Assembly: GCA_025356475.1 (NCBI GenBank)
Contig: JANXSX010000168.1
Span: 1-64,000 of the forward strand
Reading direction: 5' to 3'
Origin: Isosphaeraceae bacterium
GTDB taxonomy: Bacteria > Planctomycetota > Planctomycetia > Isosphaerales > Isosphaeraceae
Length of the DNA: 64,000 nt
In this document: piece by piece, positions 1 to 9,407 of the stretch
Layout of the letters: every line of letters begins with the position of its first letter
Position numbering within the stretch: position 1 is the first letter of the stretch
The notes under the pieces: model-generated
Told to the model about the DNA's origin: nothing
Databases searched by the model: none
The model's input: only the letters and a program-made list of their open reading frames with translations
Translations under genes and position numbers: made by a program

Positions 1-39
1 CCCACGCCATGGGGGTCGTCACAACGGACTCGCTGGCGA

Positions 40-340
40 CCAAACGAAGCCATTGGCAAGATGTAGGGGTTATCACATGGACGATATTTTCAGGTGTGTG
101 GTCCTCGAAACGAACCCAGTGGTATGATGTGCCGATTATGAGGTTAAGAAATCGACGAGGGCAGGGAACGAAACGAACCCAATGGTATTTTGTGACAATT
201 GCAAGGCCAACACATCATCAACGCTCTGCGCTACGAAACGAACCCAGTGGTACTCTGTGACGATTGCAAGGCCAACACATCATCAACAATCTGCACTACG
301 AAACGAACCCAATGGTATGATGTGCGGATTATGCCGAGAA
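40..340. repeat. Degenerate tandem repeat, period 63-66 bp, about five units
   Basis: Four clear units begin with CGAAACGAACCCARTGGTA at 106, 169, 234 and 299, and a diverged unit starts at 40. Spacing is 66, 63, 65 and 65 bp. The middle two units also share GCAAGGCCAACACATCATCA. Only the first ~35 bp of each unit are well kept; the rest varies. Open frames run through it, but they only translate the repeat (a recurring KRTQWY peptide), so no gene is called. The block ends about 100 bp before the helix-hairpin-helix gene, and nothing else is recognised up to 441. Confidence 0.8.
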
Positions 341-441
341 TCGCGGGAGCCGGTCCCGGTCGACTATCCAGATAGAGCATTCATTCGCCCTTTGACGGTT
401 GAGCACTGGACGCGGCCTTGTCATTTGATTAATCTGTACGT

Positions 442-834
442 ATGACACGTAGTAAGGCCGAGCTGGCCCTCGATCACGACTGGTTCCGGTGGCGTAAGCC
501 AATCCGCATCCTCTTGATGGTGGTCGCCGGCATATGCTCGATCGGCTTATTGGCCTCTCTTGAGCCGACCACAGCCCAAAGGCCCTTCCCCAAGTTTGTG
601 CTCGACCCCAATACCGCACCTCCTGAAGCGCTCTTGGCCTTGCCAAAGCTTGGCCCTGCGATGGTTGCGCGGATTGTGGAGGCTCGGGAAGTCCGACCGT
701 TTCGCTCGCTTGAGGATCTCGATCAGCGTGTCCGAGGGATCGGTCCAGCGACGATCGCCTCGTTGCGGCCCTACCTGAAGATTACGAACCAACCCATCAA
801 CGACAGGCGGGCGGGGCCAGATAAGGTCCCGTGA
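442..834 (+). CDS. Membrane-anchored ComEA-like helix-hairpin-helix protein
   Basis: 130 residues. Residues 1-20 are polar, 21-40 form one hydrophobic segment, and 54-111 resemble a ComEA-type double helix-hairpin-helix: a LDPNTAPPEALLALPKLG stretch, then IGPATIASLRPYL. In the family this fold binds DNA backbone without sequence specificity, and ComEA is the periplasmic DNA receptor for transformation. The single N-terminal membrane segment with an exported C-terminus fits that role, but short planctomycete proteins of this type have not been assigned one. No ribosome-binding site is visible before the ATG. It ends 7 bp before uvrB, so the two are probably co-transcribed. Confidence 0.75.
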   Translation: MTRSKAELALDHDWFRWRKPIRILLMVVAGICSIGLLASLEPTTAQRPFPKFVLDPNTAPPEALLALPKLGPAMVARIVEAREVRPFRSLEDLDQRVRGIGPATIASLRPYLKITNQPINDRRAGPDKVP

Positions 835-841
835 ATCGACG

Positions 842-2911
842 ATGCCCGACTTTCAGCTTGTCGCACCTTATGAGCCTGCCGGCGATCAACCTGAAGCGAT
901 CGCAAAGCTGGTCCAAGGCCTGAAAGATGGTAAACAGAACCAAACTTTGCTCGGTGTGACGGGTTCGGGCAAGACATTCACCATGGCCAGTGTCATTGCC
1001 AAGATGGGTCGGCCGGCCCTGGTCATGTCGCACAATAAGACGCTCGCCGCCCAACTCTACGGGGAGTTCAAAGAGTTCTTCCCCCACAACGCAGTGCGTT
1101 TCTTCGTCAGCTATTACGACTACTACCAGCCCGAAGCGTACATCCCCCAGCGCGATATCTACATCGAGAAAGACGCCTCGATCAATGAAGAGATCGAGCG
1201 GCTCCGCCTCGCATGTACAAGTGCATTGGTGAGCCGCAACGATGTGATCGTGGTCGCGAGCGTCAGTTGTATCTATGGGTTGGGTTCGCCCGAAGACTAT
1301 CGCAAGATGATGGTCCATCTGAAGTTGGGCGATATCGTCGATCGTGACGAGGTCCTGCTCAAGTTCGTTGAGATCCAGTACGACCGCAACGATATCGCCT
1401 TCGAACGGGGCAAGTTTCGAGTCCGGGGCGACGTGATCGAGCTATGGCCCGCCTATGAAGAGATCGCCTTTCGGATCGAGTTGTTCGGTGATGAGATTGA
1501 GACCTTGGCGATCATTAACCCGATCTCGGGCCAGGTGATCGAAAAAATGATTGATATGTATGTCTATCCTGCCAAGCACTTCGTCCTGCCCGAGGCGCGG
1601 ATCGCTGGCGCTGTCGACGAGATCCGCGCAGAACTCGATCAACGTCTGGGGCAGATGAAGGAACAGGGAAAGCTGCTCGAAGCCCAGAGGCTCGCGGCGC
1701 GAACGCGTTATGATATTGAGATGTTACTGGAAGTCGGTTATTGCTCTGGTGTCGAGAACTATTCAAGGCATCTTGCGGGTCGACAGCCAGGCGAAACACC
1801 AAACACGCTGCTCGACTTCTTCCCGAAAGATAGCCTCCTATTCATGGATGAGTCCCACGCGACTGTGCCTCAAGTTCGAGGCATGTTCGCAGGCGATTTT
1901 AGCCGAAAGAGCACACTAGTCGAGCACGGATTTCGCCTCCCGAGCGCTCTGGACAATCGACCGCTTCGGTTTGATGAGTGGGAAAAGAAGCTTGGCATGC
2001 GAATCTATGTCTCGGCGACTCCGAGCGACTATGAGCTGACGATGTCGGAAGGCGAGATCGTCGAACAGGTCATTCGACCGACCGGGCTCATCGACCCCAT
2101 CGTTCGAATCGAGCCGGCGCGCGGACAAGTTCCAGCCCTCTTGATCGAGGCCAAGAAACGAGCTGCCAAGGGTGAGCGGGTCTTGATCACGACCCTCACT
2201 AAGCGGTTGGCGGAAGACTTGACCAGCTTCCTGAAAGAGAATGGCCTCCGATGCAAGTGGCTCCATTCTGAGCTTGATGCGATCGAGCGAGTGAGGATCC
2301 TCCGCGAACTTCGCGAGGGGGCGTTCGATGCGCTCGTTGGTGTCAATCTTCTTCGTGAGGGGCTCGACCTTCCGGAAGTCTCGATGGTCTGCATTCTCGA
2401 CGCCGATAAAGAAGGCTTTCTCCGCAGCGCGACCTCTCTGATTCAAACGATAGGTCGGTCGGCTCGGCATGTGAACGCAGAGGTTGTCCTTTATGCCGAT
2501 ACCGTTACCCAATCCATGAAGCGTGCGATTGATGAGACGGAGAGGCGTCGAACGCTCCAACTTGCGTATAATGTCGAACATGGAATTACTCCCGAATCGA
2601 TCGTCAAGTCGATCCGGCGTGGTATCGAAGAAGAGATGCAGGCCAAGGTCGAGGTTCGAAAAGCGGTCGGTCGCGACGAGGCGTCGGACGCCTCGGAGGA
2701 GTACCTTAACCAGCTCGAGGCGGAGATGCTCGCAGCGGCGGAGGGACTCGAATTTGAGCGGGCTGCGGCGCTTCGAGATCGGATCGTCCAACTCAAGAGT
2801 GCGCGCGACGGAGGCCCAGCGCGGCCTGGCGCAAGTCCCCAGGGGACGAGTGCCCGAGCCCAGGCCAAAGCAAGCGGCAAGAAGGCAGTACGACGTCCCA
2901 AGCCAAGCTGA
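842..2911 (+). CDS. uvrB: UvrABC system protein B (excinuclease helicase subunit)
   Basis: 689 residues, the usual UvrB length. Near the N-terminus is the Walker A motif GVTGSGKT, followed by the aromatic beta-hairpin region ([15 protein letters not shown]) that holds the DNA strand during damage checking. Further on come [18 protein letters not shown], the helicase motif [16 protein letters not shown] and QTIGRSARH. The C-terminus carries the UVR domain ([13 protein letters not shown]) that contacts UvrC. The protein receives damaged DNA from UvrA and recruits UvrC for dual incision. After the UVR domain there is a basic Ser/Ala/Lys-rich tail of about 30 residues. Pairing with an upstream HhH gene suggests a small DNA-handling operon, which is an inference. 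Confidence 0.98.
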   Translation: MPDFQLVAPYEPAGDQPEAIAKLVQGLKDGKQNQTLLGVTGSGKTFTMASVIAKMGRPALVMSHNKTLAAQLYGEFKEFFPHNAVRFFVSYYDYYQPEAYIPQRDIYIEKDASINEEIERLRLACTSALVSRNDVIVVASVSCIYGLGSPEDYRKMMVHLKLGDIVDRDEVLLKFVEIQYDRNDIAFERGKFRVRGDVIELWPAYEEIAFRIELFGDEIETLAIINPISGQVIEKMIDMYVYPAKHFVLPEARIAGAVDEIRAELDQRLGQMKEQGKLLEAQRLAARTRYDIEMLLEVGYCSGVENYSRHLAGRQPGETPNTLLDFFPKDSLLFMDESHATVPQVRGMFAGDFSRKSTLVEHGFRLPSALDNRPLRFDEWEKKLGMRIYVSATPSDYELTMSEGEIVEQVIRPTGLIDPIVRIEPARGQVPALLIEAKKRAAKGERVLITTLTKRLAEDLTSFLKENGLRCKWLHSELDAIERVRILRELREGAFDALVGVNLLREGLDLPEVSMVCILDADKEGFLRSATSLIQTIGRSARHVNAEVVLYADTVTQSMKRAIDETERRRTLQLAYNVEHGITPESIVKSIRRGIEEEMQAKVEVRKAVGRDEASDASEEYLNQLEAEMLAAAEGLEFERAAALRDRIVQLKSARDGGPARPGASPQGTSARAQAKASGKKAVRRPKPS

Positions 2912-2942
2912 GGCAGGCCCGACTCCCGAGGTCTTCACGCAG

Positions 2943-3839
2943 ATGAAACTCGACCGTTCACCGCCGCGATTCGGCCCAGCCGAAGTCCAGAACGCCAGGC
3001 AGTTGATCGAACTCGCGCTGGCTGAGGACCTTGGCCCTTCTGGCGATGTCACGTCCATCGCGACGATCTCTTCCCATGCTCGAGGTTCGGGGAAGATCGT
3101 CTCGCGAGTCGATGGAGTCCTCGCAGGCTCATATCTCATCCCGCTCTTGATCGAATCGATGCACGCCGATCTGCACTGGTCGCCAGGAGCCTCTGATGGT
3201 GAAGATCTCCAATCGGGCACGATCGTGGGCCAAGTTGAAGGTTCGATGCGCGACATGCTGGCCTTTGAACGGACCGCTCTCAACTTTCTCCAAAGGCTCA
3301 GCGGAATCGCCACCCTGACTTCGCGTTTCGTTAGCCAAGTTGAGGGGACTCGGGCCCAGATTCTCGATACTCGAAAGACCACGCCGGGTTGGAGAGCCCT
3401 TGAGAAGTACGCCGTCCGTTGTGGCGGGGGAGTCAACCATCGGATGAGTCTCTCCGACATGATCCTGATCAAGGATAATCACCTGGCTGCGGTCAGCGGC
3501 GATATCGCGTCGGCTGTGAACTTGGCGCGGACCTTGGCAGGCGACTCGTTGCTGGTCGAGCTTGAGGTCGATACGCTTGACCAGTTTGACCGAGCCCTGA
3601 TCGCCAGGCCGGACATCATCCTGGTCGATAACCTTGGACCGGACGCACTCCAAGAAGCGGTGAAGCGTCGCGATCGAGTCGCGCCGTCGATTCTGTTGGA
3701 AGCTTCGGGCGGGGTCACGCTTGGTACGGTTCGGGCTCTGGCTAAGACGGGGGTGGATCGAATTAGTGTGGGGGCGTTGACGCATTCTTCCCCTGCGTTG
3801 GATCTGGGGCTCGACTTCTCGCAGGGCACCAACGCGTGA
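2943..3839 (+). CDS. nadC: Nicotinate-nucleotide pyrophosphorylase (carboxylating)
   Basis: 298 residues. Converts quinolinate and PRPP to nicotinate mononucleotide in de novo NAD synthesis. The signature RKTTPGWRALEKYAVRCGG, then HRMSLSDMILIKDNH, carries the phosphate and quinolinate contacts. The C-terminus holds the beta-barrel elements ILLEASGGV and DRISVGALTHS. The frame is open far upstream across the uvrB 3' end, but the first ATG after uvrB, 31 bp past its stop, gives the family-typical N-terminus. The stop overlaps the next gene's GTG start (GTGA), indicating translational coupling with birA, so two cofactor genes share an operon. Confidence 0.96.
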   Translation: MKLDRSPPRFGPAEVQNARQLIELALAEDLGPSGDVTSIATISSHARGSGKIVSRVDGVLAGSYLIPLLIESMHADLHWSPGASDGEDLQSGTIVGQVEGSMRDMLAFERTALNFLQRLSGIATLTSRFVSQVEGTRAQILDTRKTTPGWRALEKYAVRCGGGVNHRMSLSDMILIKDNHLAAVSGDIASAVNLARTLAGDSLLVELEVDTLDQFDRALIARPDIILVDNLGPDALQEAVKRRDRVAPSILLEASGGVTLGTVRALAKTGVDRISVGALTHSSPALDLGLDFSQGTNA

Positions 3840-4822
3840 ATATTTCTCTGTTGTGTCAACTCCGTGAAGCGCAAGGTGAATTCACCATGTGGAGTGGTCT
3901 CGGACCCGAGATGTCGGTCGTTCGCGCCGACCTTGGCGAGCTGATCGCCTTTGGGTATGAAATCGAGGAACATCCGCTCCTGGGGGTGGCATATCGAGGG
4001 CCTGCGCATCGGCTCTGCCCAGATCAGATCGAACATGAACTGGCGACCAAAGTGATCGGTCGGAGGATCGCGGTCTGGGATCGGGTCGGATCGACCAATG
4101 ATCTCGCCTTGAGAGCGGCGGCCTCGCGGGCCAATGAGGGCCTGGTCGTTCTGGCCGAGTCGCAGACTCAGGGGCGTGGTCGGCGGGGCAGATCTTGGTC
4201 GGCACCGCATGGGACATCAATCTTGATGTCCATTCTGATCTTTCCTGCAGAACCCCTCACGCTTCTCGATCGTCTCACGGCCGTTGGGGCGGTTGCCGTC
4301 GCTGAGGTGGTTGAGGAATGGATCCGTGCCAAAGCCCAGATCAAGTGGCCCAATGATGTCCGAATTCACGGGAAAAAAGTCGCGGGGATTCTTGTTGAAG
4401 TCGATCGTACGGGCGGTGTTGTGATCGGTATCGGCTTGAACGTCAACGTCACCAGCACCGATTTACCAGAAGAGCTGCGAGACACAACGACCTCACTCCA
4501 AGACCTAACGGGGACCTTAGTTGACCGTTCTGAGGTCGCCCGAGCACTGATCCATCGGCTCGATTATTGGTATACGCAAGGGTTGCACCCGGACTCCGAC
4601 CAACTTGGCGAGGCGTGGAAGCTGCGAAGCGAGCATGTCGGGCATCTCGTGCGTGTCGAGCTCGAAGAGGGATCGATTTGCGGTCGGGTTGTCGACATCG
4701 ACCTGAAGGCTGGTCTCCTGCTTGAGGAAGAGGCCACCGGGGCGACTCGCCGAATTCCTTCGGTGATGATCCGCTCCCTCAGTCCGCAGAAACTGGTGGA
4801 AGTGGTCGATCCGGGTTGCTAA
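3836..4822 (+). CDS. birA: Biotin--[acetyl-CoA-carboxylase] ligase, BirA/BPL family
   Basis: 328 residues. Activates biotin as biotinyl-AMP and transfers it to the biotin carrier protein of acetyl-CoA carboxylase and related enzymes. Residues 1-60 look like a winged helix (LLCQLREAQGEF, then LGELIAFGYEIEEHPLLG), suggesting a bifunctional ligase/repressor like E. coli BirA, although DNA binding is only inferred. The catalytic core has GSTNDLA, the biotin-binding loop GRGRRGRSW and IKWPNDVRIHGKKVAGILVE. A C-terminal SH3-like domain follows. The GTG start overlaps the nadC stop by 4 bp. Confidence 0.93.
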   Translation: MNISLLCQLREAQGEFTMWSGLGPEMSVVRADLGELIAFGYEIEEHPLLGVAYRGPAHRLCPDQIEHELATKVIGRRIAVWDRVGSTNDLALRAAASRANEGLVVLAESQTQGRGRRGRSWSAPHGTSILMSILIFPAEPLTLLDRLTAVGAVAVAEVVEEWIRAKAQIKWPNDVRIHGKKVAGILVEVDRTGGVVIGIGLNVNVTSTDLPEELRDTTTSLQDLTGTLVDRSEVARALIHRLDYWYTQGLHPDSDQLGEAWKLRSEHVGHLVRVELEEGSICGRVVDIDLKAGLLLEEEATGATRRIPSVMIRSLSPQKLVEVVDPGC

Positions 4823-4936
4823 GCTAAGATTGATCTCCCACCCGTGAGCTGGGTCCTACCCAACGCATCCGCCCTCCGCGACCAGGCAACCTACCCCTTT
4901 GGTAGGATGAGGTCGATCCCCGAGGAGGCCTTGATC

Positions 4937-5740
4937 GTGCCGATTCTTCCTGGTTTGAGACGTCGATTGGACATCAGGTCCGCCCTCTTGTCGTCTGGCT
5001 TGATCTGCGTAAGTCTCTATGCTTCATCACATACGACCAAGTCCTTCGCGGCGCTCGACCGCTCCACCCGGAATGGGGTCCCCGGAATGAGCACATCGCA
5101 GTCCGGCTCGCTTCTTGTTGGATTTTACGAGCAATTCCTTCGCGACCACGATGTCGATCGCTTCCGCCAAGAGGTCTGCGCCCGGTATACCGAGGCGACG
5201 CTCGGGCGGCTGATCCAATCGACCGACATTAACGATCGGCGTGCCTCCGTACTCGCGCTCGGCTTAATCGGGAGCTTCGGTGCTAACGATGAAGTCGGGC
5301 GAGCGCTTCGTGATGCGGATCCCACGGTGCGCAACCTCGCCGAAAATGCACTTTGGGCGATCTGGTTTCGAGCGGGAACGCCCGAAAACAATGAACGATT
5401 GCAGAAGATTCAAGCTCTCATTGGGCAAGGCCAGTATACCCAGGCGCTCTCCCAGGCGACCAAGTTGATTGCCGACGCACCCAACTTTGCCGAGGCCTAC
5501 AATCAACGGGCAATTGCTTACTTTCATATGGATCGGTTCGAGCAGAGTGCCAACGATTGTAAGGCTGTTCTGCAAAGAAACCCGTTCCATTTCGGCGCGA
5601 TCGGTGGTCTGGGCCAGTGCCAGCTTCGTCTGGGATTGAAGGTCGAAGCACTCGAGACGTTTCGACTTGGCGTCAAGATCCAACCGTTCAATCGGTCGCT
5701 CAAGCAGGTCGTAGCTGAACTGGAATCCCTCGACAATTGA
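4937..5740 (+). CDS. HEAT-repeat / tetratricopeptide-repeat protein
   Basis: 267 residues from a GTG preceded by a strong GAGGAGG ribosome site; the frame is open back to 4844, but no good site lies there. The N-terminus (about residues 12-28) is hydrophobic and could be a signal or anchor. The middle has HEAT-like helices (DINDRRASVLALGLIGSFG, then DADPTVRNLAENALWAIW). From about residue 150 there are two or three TPR units (GQYTQALSQATKLIADAPN, AEAYNQRAIAYFHMDRFEQ). Such solenoids serve as protein-binding scaffolds. No partner is evident. It follows birA by about 110 bp and is the last gene before a 950 bp gap. Confidence 0.8.
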   Translation: MPILPGLRRRLDIRSALLSSGLICVSLYASSHTTKSFAALDRSTRNGVPGMSTSQSGSLLVGFYEQFLRDHDVDRFRQEVCARYTEATLGRLIQSTDINDRRASVLALGLIGSFGANDEVGRALRDADPTVRNLAENALWAIWFRAGTPENNERLQKIQALIGQGQYTQALSQATKLIADAPNFAEAYNQRAIAYFHMDRFEQSANDCKAVLQRNPFHFGAIGGLGQCQLRLGLKVEALETFRLGVKIQPFNRSLKQVVAELESLDN

Positions 5741-5758
5741 CGGTTGATCGGTTCTGAC

Positions 5759-5853
5759 CACGGGGCCTGCCGGCCCCGACTCGTAACACTTGGTTGCGTT
5801 TTCCCCCCGGAGACGCCGCCGATGTATACGAGTCGGGACCCACAGGCCCCGTG
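5759..5853. repeat. GC-rich inverted repeat, copy 1
   Basis: The ends are near-complementary: CACGGGGCCTG and GACTCGTA on the left, TACGAGTC and CAGGCCCCGTG on the right, so the element can fold into a ~95 nt hairpin. The loop side contains TGCGTTTTCCCCCCGGAGAC, shared with the second copy 42 bp further on. It starts 18 bp after the HEAT/TPR gene and could also work as its terminator, but it has no U-tract and is repeated, so a palindromic repeat element is the better description. Confidence 0.75.
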
Positions 5854-5894
5854 TTGTTTCCGAAGTTTGTGCCGTCAATCTCTCGACCAAGGTT

Positions 5895-5983
5895 GGGGCC
5901 GGTCGGTCCCAGCTCGTGACACTCGGCTGCGTTTTCCCCCCGGAGACGTAGCCGGTAAACACGAGCCAGGACCCACAGGCCCC
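5895..5983. repeat. GC-rich inverted repeat, copy 2
   Basis: Same plan and orientation as copy 1: a GGGGCCGGTCGGTCCCAGCTCGTG-type left arm, the shared core TGCGTTTTCCCCCCGGAGAC and a right arm ACGAGCCAGGACCCACAGGC ending in CCC. The arms pair less perfectly than in copy 1. Two adjacent copies point to local duplication or a repeat hotspot. Confidence 0.7.
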
Positions 5984-6690
5984 ATTCTGTTCTGAAATCC
6001 AATAGATGCGTCAGAGTTGTGCATTCGACGATTGGGGATTCCGTGCGATGCGAGGAATCTGTCGAGATGACGATTCACCCAGATCCGCAACGGATAGGAT
6101 TTTCTCGGAATCCGAAGCGCGCAGAAGAACTTCGGACCGCTGGGAGGATGGTCGACGACGCGATGTCGCCTGGCACAGCGTCACTCAGCAGCGAAGCAGC
6201 GAATTTCGGGTGAGAAAGAAGGTGGAGGGATTGGCGGGCGGGCAGAGCGCCGCCGCAAGGGACGACGTGTGAGTCGTCAGGGAGAGGTCGAACGAGAAGC
6301 AGAGATAGGCGAGGTCGAGTTCACTATCGTCCCACTCATCGTCGGATTCCGAAGGGGGTGTAACGAAGTCGTCCAGAGGAGACGAATGGCGGTCTGAATT
6401 GCTGGAAGGGCAGGAGTGGATCAGCGATGGCGAAACAACATGCCTGCATTCTTGAGTGGGCTGGTGCGTTTTTTTCGATGCGTGTGCAGCAGATTCATCC
6501 CCGACAGGGAATCCTGCTAGCAAGATGCAACAAAGAAAAAAGTTTGCAACCCTCATGGAACCTGAAAACCCTCATTGCCTTGCGATCGCGCATTGCTACC
6601 AACTAGAGTAACGGATTCAACGCCTATATCAAGACAGATCTGTTCGCAATTTCCTTTCGTTGTTTGAAATGCACCTCGCACTGGTAAGAA
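5984..6690. other. Intergenic region before hrpB
   Basis: Apart from the possible minus-strand small gene (6185-6556), no coding region, known RNA or repeat is supported here. A weak promoter-like pair, TTGCGA at 6580-6585 and TAGAGT at 6604-6609 (18 bp spacer), lies about 80 bp upstream of the hrpB ATG. Confidence 0.4.
6185..6556 (-). CDS. Possible small secreted protein, unrecognised
   Basis: 123-residue frame. The N-terminus looks like a signal peptide (MRVANFFLCCILLAGFPVG, cleavage perhaps after the AHA at residues 24-26). The rest is rich in Ser, Pro, Asp and Cys, with an acidic patch SESDDEWDDSELD near the middle, and has no recognised domain. A weak AGG precedes the ATG. Composition is less GC-biased than the neighbours. 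It sits alone in the gap, antisense to hrpB. Planctomycetes encode many short exported proteins of unknown role, but this could equally be a chance frame. Confidence 0.4.
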   Translation of the reverse strand: MRVANFFLCCILLAGFPVGDESAAHASKKTHQPTQECRHVVSPSLIHSCPSSNSDRHSSPLDDFVTPPSESDDEWDDSELDLAYLCFSFDLSLTTHTSSLAAALCPPANPSTFFLTRNSLLRC

Positions 6691-9243
6691 ATGAAATCGT
6701 TACCGATTGATCTGGCACTCCCTTCAATCCTTGATTCCTTGAGCACTAATCCTCGACTTGTCCTGGGTGCCCCTCCAGGTACAGGCAAAACGACGCGAGT
6801 CCCGGTGGCGCTCCTGAAGTCAGGTCTTCTGGACTCCGACTCATCGCAGATCCTTGTCTTACAGCCGAGGCGGGTGGCTGCCCGGTCCGTGGCCAGCCGG
6901 ATCGCCCAAGAACAAGGATGGTCACTGGGTGAAGAGGTCGGCTACCATATTCGATTCGAAAAACGGATCAGTGCTCGGACTCGACTGCAAGTCCTTACGG
7001 AAGGATTGCTGACTCGAAAGTTATTGAACGACCCCTTTCTCGAAGGAGTCGGGGCGGTCATTCTTGACGAGTTTCACGAACGAAGCCTCCACGCCGACCT
7101 AGCTCTGGCCCTCGTACGCGAAGTGGCCAACTCAGTACGTCCTGACTTGGCAATTATTGTCATGTCGGCCACACTTGATCCAGGACCAGTCGCGGACTTT
7201 CTTGGCAATTGTCCCATCATCATAGCGCAAGGACGAGCATTTCTTGTTGCGACCGAATATCGAGTTGTCTTACGAAACAATTGGCTTGAGGCGATGGTCG
7301 CGGAGCTCACTCGCGAGATCGAATCAGTCGATCCATCGGGTGACATCTTGGCATTTCTGCCTGGCGTTGATGAGATTCGTAGGGTCTCACGGCGACTTGA
7401 GGAGGTTGCCAAGCAGTGTGGGACAGACCTCTTACCTCTTCATGGAACCCTCCCCCCGGAGGAGCAAGATCGTGCTCTTCGTCCGTCGCAACGTCGGAAG
7501 GTGATCCTCGCGACCAACATCGCTGAGACCTCGTTGACGATCGACGGCGTAACGGTGGTGATCGATAGCGGTCTTGCCCGAGAAGCAAGTTTCGACCCAG
7601 CTCGGGGCCTGGATCGACTGGAATTGACACGCATCAGTAAGGCCTCGGCCGATCAGCGGGCGGGTCGGGCAGGTCGAACAGCCCCGGGCCATTGCATTCG
7701 CCTCTGGTCCGAGCGGGAACATCACGCACTCGCTGAGGCCGATACTCCGGAGATCCGCCGCGTTGATCTTACCTCGACCTTGCTGACCCTCCATTCCTGG
7801 GGGCAGAGCGACCCGAACCAGTTTGGTTGGTTTGAGTCCCCTACTCGAGAGACACTTCAAGGGGCGGAAAGGCTCTTGATCATGTTAGGAGCGCTTAGCC
7901 CCGGATCTGGTCGGATCACCGAGCTCGGTCAGAAGATGGCCTCGATTCCCGCGCATCCTCGCTTGGCTCGGCTCTTGATCGCAGCTTCGAATTGGGGCTG
8001 TCGCCACGATGGGGCGACGCTTGCGGCGATCCTGAGCGAGAAGGATATCGGCACAAGTTCACCATTTCAAGCGACCCAAGTTCGCGGGTCGTCTGATCTG
8101 TTTGATCGGCTCGATCGACTTGCGGAAGCAGAGCACGCTCGGTTCTCCCATGGGCTGCGGGATCGGGGAATTGATCCCATCGGTGCCCAACGAGTCGTTC
8201 AGCTTCGCGATGAGCTGATCCGTCTGGGACGCCGGTTAGGAAACGAGCTCTCGACAGCGGCAGACGAATCCACGCTGCTGCGATTAATTATGTTGGCATA
8301 TCCAGATCGAGTCGTCCGCCGCCGCACGCCTGGGTCAGAGACCGGTAGGATGGTAGGAGGGCGCGGAATCCGAATCGATCGCAGTTCTCAGGTTCGAGAG
8401 GCCGAGTTTTTTCTCGCCCTCGACCCTCGCGACGACCGCGGTTCCGCGTTGCCCGAAGCTCGAGTTCGAATGGCGAGCGCAATCGATCCTGCTTGGCTCG
8501 CGGAGGAATTCCCAAATGCGATTCGGACCGAGCGAGTCGTTGAATTCGAGCCGATCCTGGGCAAGGTCGTCGGTAGTCGGCGGACCTGGTATCACGACCT
8601 CTTGATCCGTGAGGATATCCACGAGGCCGTGGATGCCAGCGAGGCTTCACGCGTTTTGGCGGAAGCGCTTCGTCCTCAGGCGTTGGGCTTCATTCGAGAC
8701 CAAGAGGAGGCAGCGCGTTGGCTCGACCGGCTCGAACTGCTCCGAGAAGCGATGCCTGAGCTGGAATTCCCTCTCCTCAGTGACAATCAACTCGTCGATT
8801 GTCTGGAGGCGGCCTGTCAAGGAAAGCGCACCTTGGAGGATTTGAAAACAGTGAACATCTCTCAGTTTTTGAGAGGTCTGCTGAGCTATGAGCAAGCCCG
8901 AAGGCTCGACGAACTGGCACCCGACTTACTTCTGGTTCCGAGTGGGAATCGGATCAAGCTTACCTATGAGCATGGACGACCCCCCGTCTTGGCAGTTCGA
9001 CTCCAGGAACTCTTCGGATGCTCAGACACCCCACGAATCGCAGGTGGTAGAGTCGCGGTCTTGCTCCATCTCTTGGGACCAAATTACCGCCCCGTCCAGA
9101 TCACCGAGGACCTGAAGAACTTCTGGGCAACCACCTATTTCCAAGTCCGTAAGGATCTCCGAGCACGCTACCCCAAGCACTCCTGGCCCGATGATCCCCT
9201 CACAGCCAAAGCTGAGTCCCGGGGAGGGAGAAGATCGACCTGA
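6691..9243 (+). CDS. hrpB: ATP-dependent RNA helicase HrpB (DEAH/RHA family)
   Basis: 850 residues, close to the HrpB norm. Motif order: Walker A GAPPGTGKTTRVPVALL, motif II as DEFHERSLHADLALAL (DEFH rather than DEAH), SATLDPGPVADFL, LATNIAETSLTIDGV and QRAGRAGRTAPGHCIRLW. Then come the helicase-associated region and the HrpB C-terminal domain, including a YPDRVVRRR segment. The family unwinds RNA in vitro; its cellular role is poorly defined, with links to mRNA handling and surface-related phenotypes in some bacteria. It is a single gene with intergenic sequence on both sides. Confidence 0.95.
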   Translation: MKSLPIDLALPSILDSLSTNPRLVLGAPPGTGKTTRVPVALLKSGLLDSDSSQILVLQPRRVAARSVASRIAQEQGWSLGEEVGYHIRFEKRISARTRLQVLTEGLLTRKLLNDPFLEGVGAVILDEFHERSLHADLALALVREVANSVRPDLAIIVMSATLDPGPVADFLGNCPIIIAQGRAFLVATEYRVVLRNNWLEAMVAELTREIESVDPSGDILAFLPGVDEIRRVSRRLEEVAKQCGTDLLPLHGTLPPEEQDRALRPSQRRKVILATNIAETSLTIDGVTVVIDSGLAREASFDPARGLDRLELTRISKASADQRAGRAGRTAPGHCIRLWSEREHHALAEADTPEIRRVDLTSTLLTLHSWGQSDPNQFGWFESPTRETLQGAERLLIMLGALSPGSGRITELGQKMASIPAHPRLARLLIAASNWGCRHDGATLAAILSEKDIGTSSPFQATQVRGSSDLFDRLDRLAEAEHARFSHGLRDRGIDPIGAQRVVQLRDELIRLGRRLGNELSTAADESTLLRLIMLAYPDRVVRRRTPGSETGRMVGGRGIRIDRSSQVREAEFFLALDPRDDRGSALPEARVRMASAIDPAWLAEEFPNAIRTERVVEFEPILGKVVGSRRTWYHDLLIREDIHEAVDASEASRVLAEALRPQALGFIRDQEEAARWLDRLELLREAMPELEFPLLSDNQLVDCLEAACQGKRTLEDLKTVNISQFLRGLLSYEQARRLDELAPDLLLVPSGNRIKLTYEHGRPPVLAVRLQELFGCSDTPRIAGGRVAVLLHLLGPNYRPVQITEDLKNFWATTYFQVRKDLRARYPKHSWPDDPLTAKAESRGGRRST

Positions 9244-9308
9244 TGGCAACTTCGATTCGACAGGCAAGAATACCGATACAGAACTTCTAATTTTGAACGA
9301 TCTTGCGC

Positions 9309-9326
9309 GCGAGCAACCTTGCTCGC
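9309..9326 (+). terminator. Short perfect hairpin after hrpB
   Basis: GCGAGCAACCTTGCTCGC is a near-perfect palindrome 66 bp after the hrpB stop. No T-run follows, so an intrinsic terminator role is only possible. Confidence 0.35.
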
Positions 9327-9407
9327 GATCTTGCTCTATCCGGGTGGGCGACGCGTGTGTTATGAGTTCATGAGACGACAAATCTCGAACCGTCATGGAG
9401 GATGGGA

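Noticed and set aside
40-340. CRISPR array
   Set aside because: The conserved head is followed by related rather than unique spacer sequence, no cas genes are near, and units diverge.
1916-3472. 518-residue open frame on the minus strand
   Set aside because: Antisense of uvrB and nadC, both with intact motifs on the plus strand; its protein has no recognisable domain and an Arg/Ser-rich composition typical of antisense frames.
6006-6272. 88-residue plus-strand frame
   Set aside because: Starts in repeat-adjacent sequence, no ribosome site, Arg-rich low-information composition.
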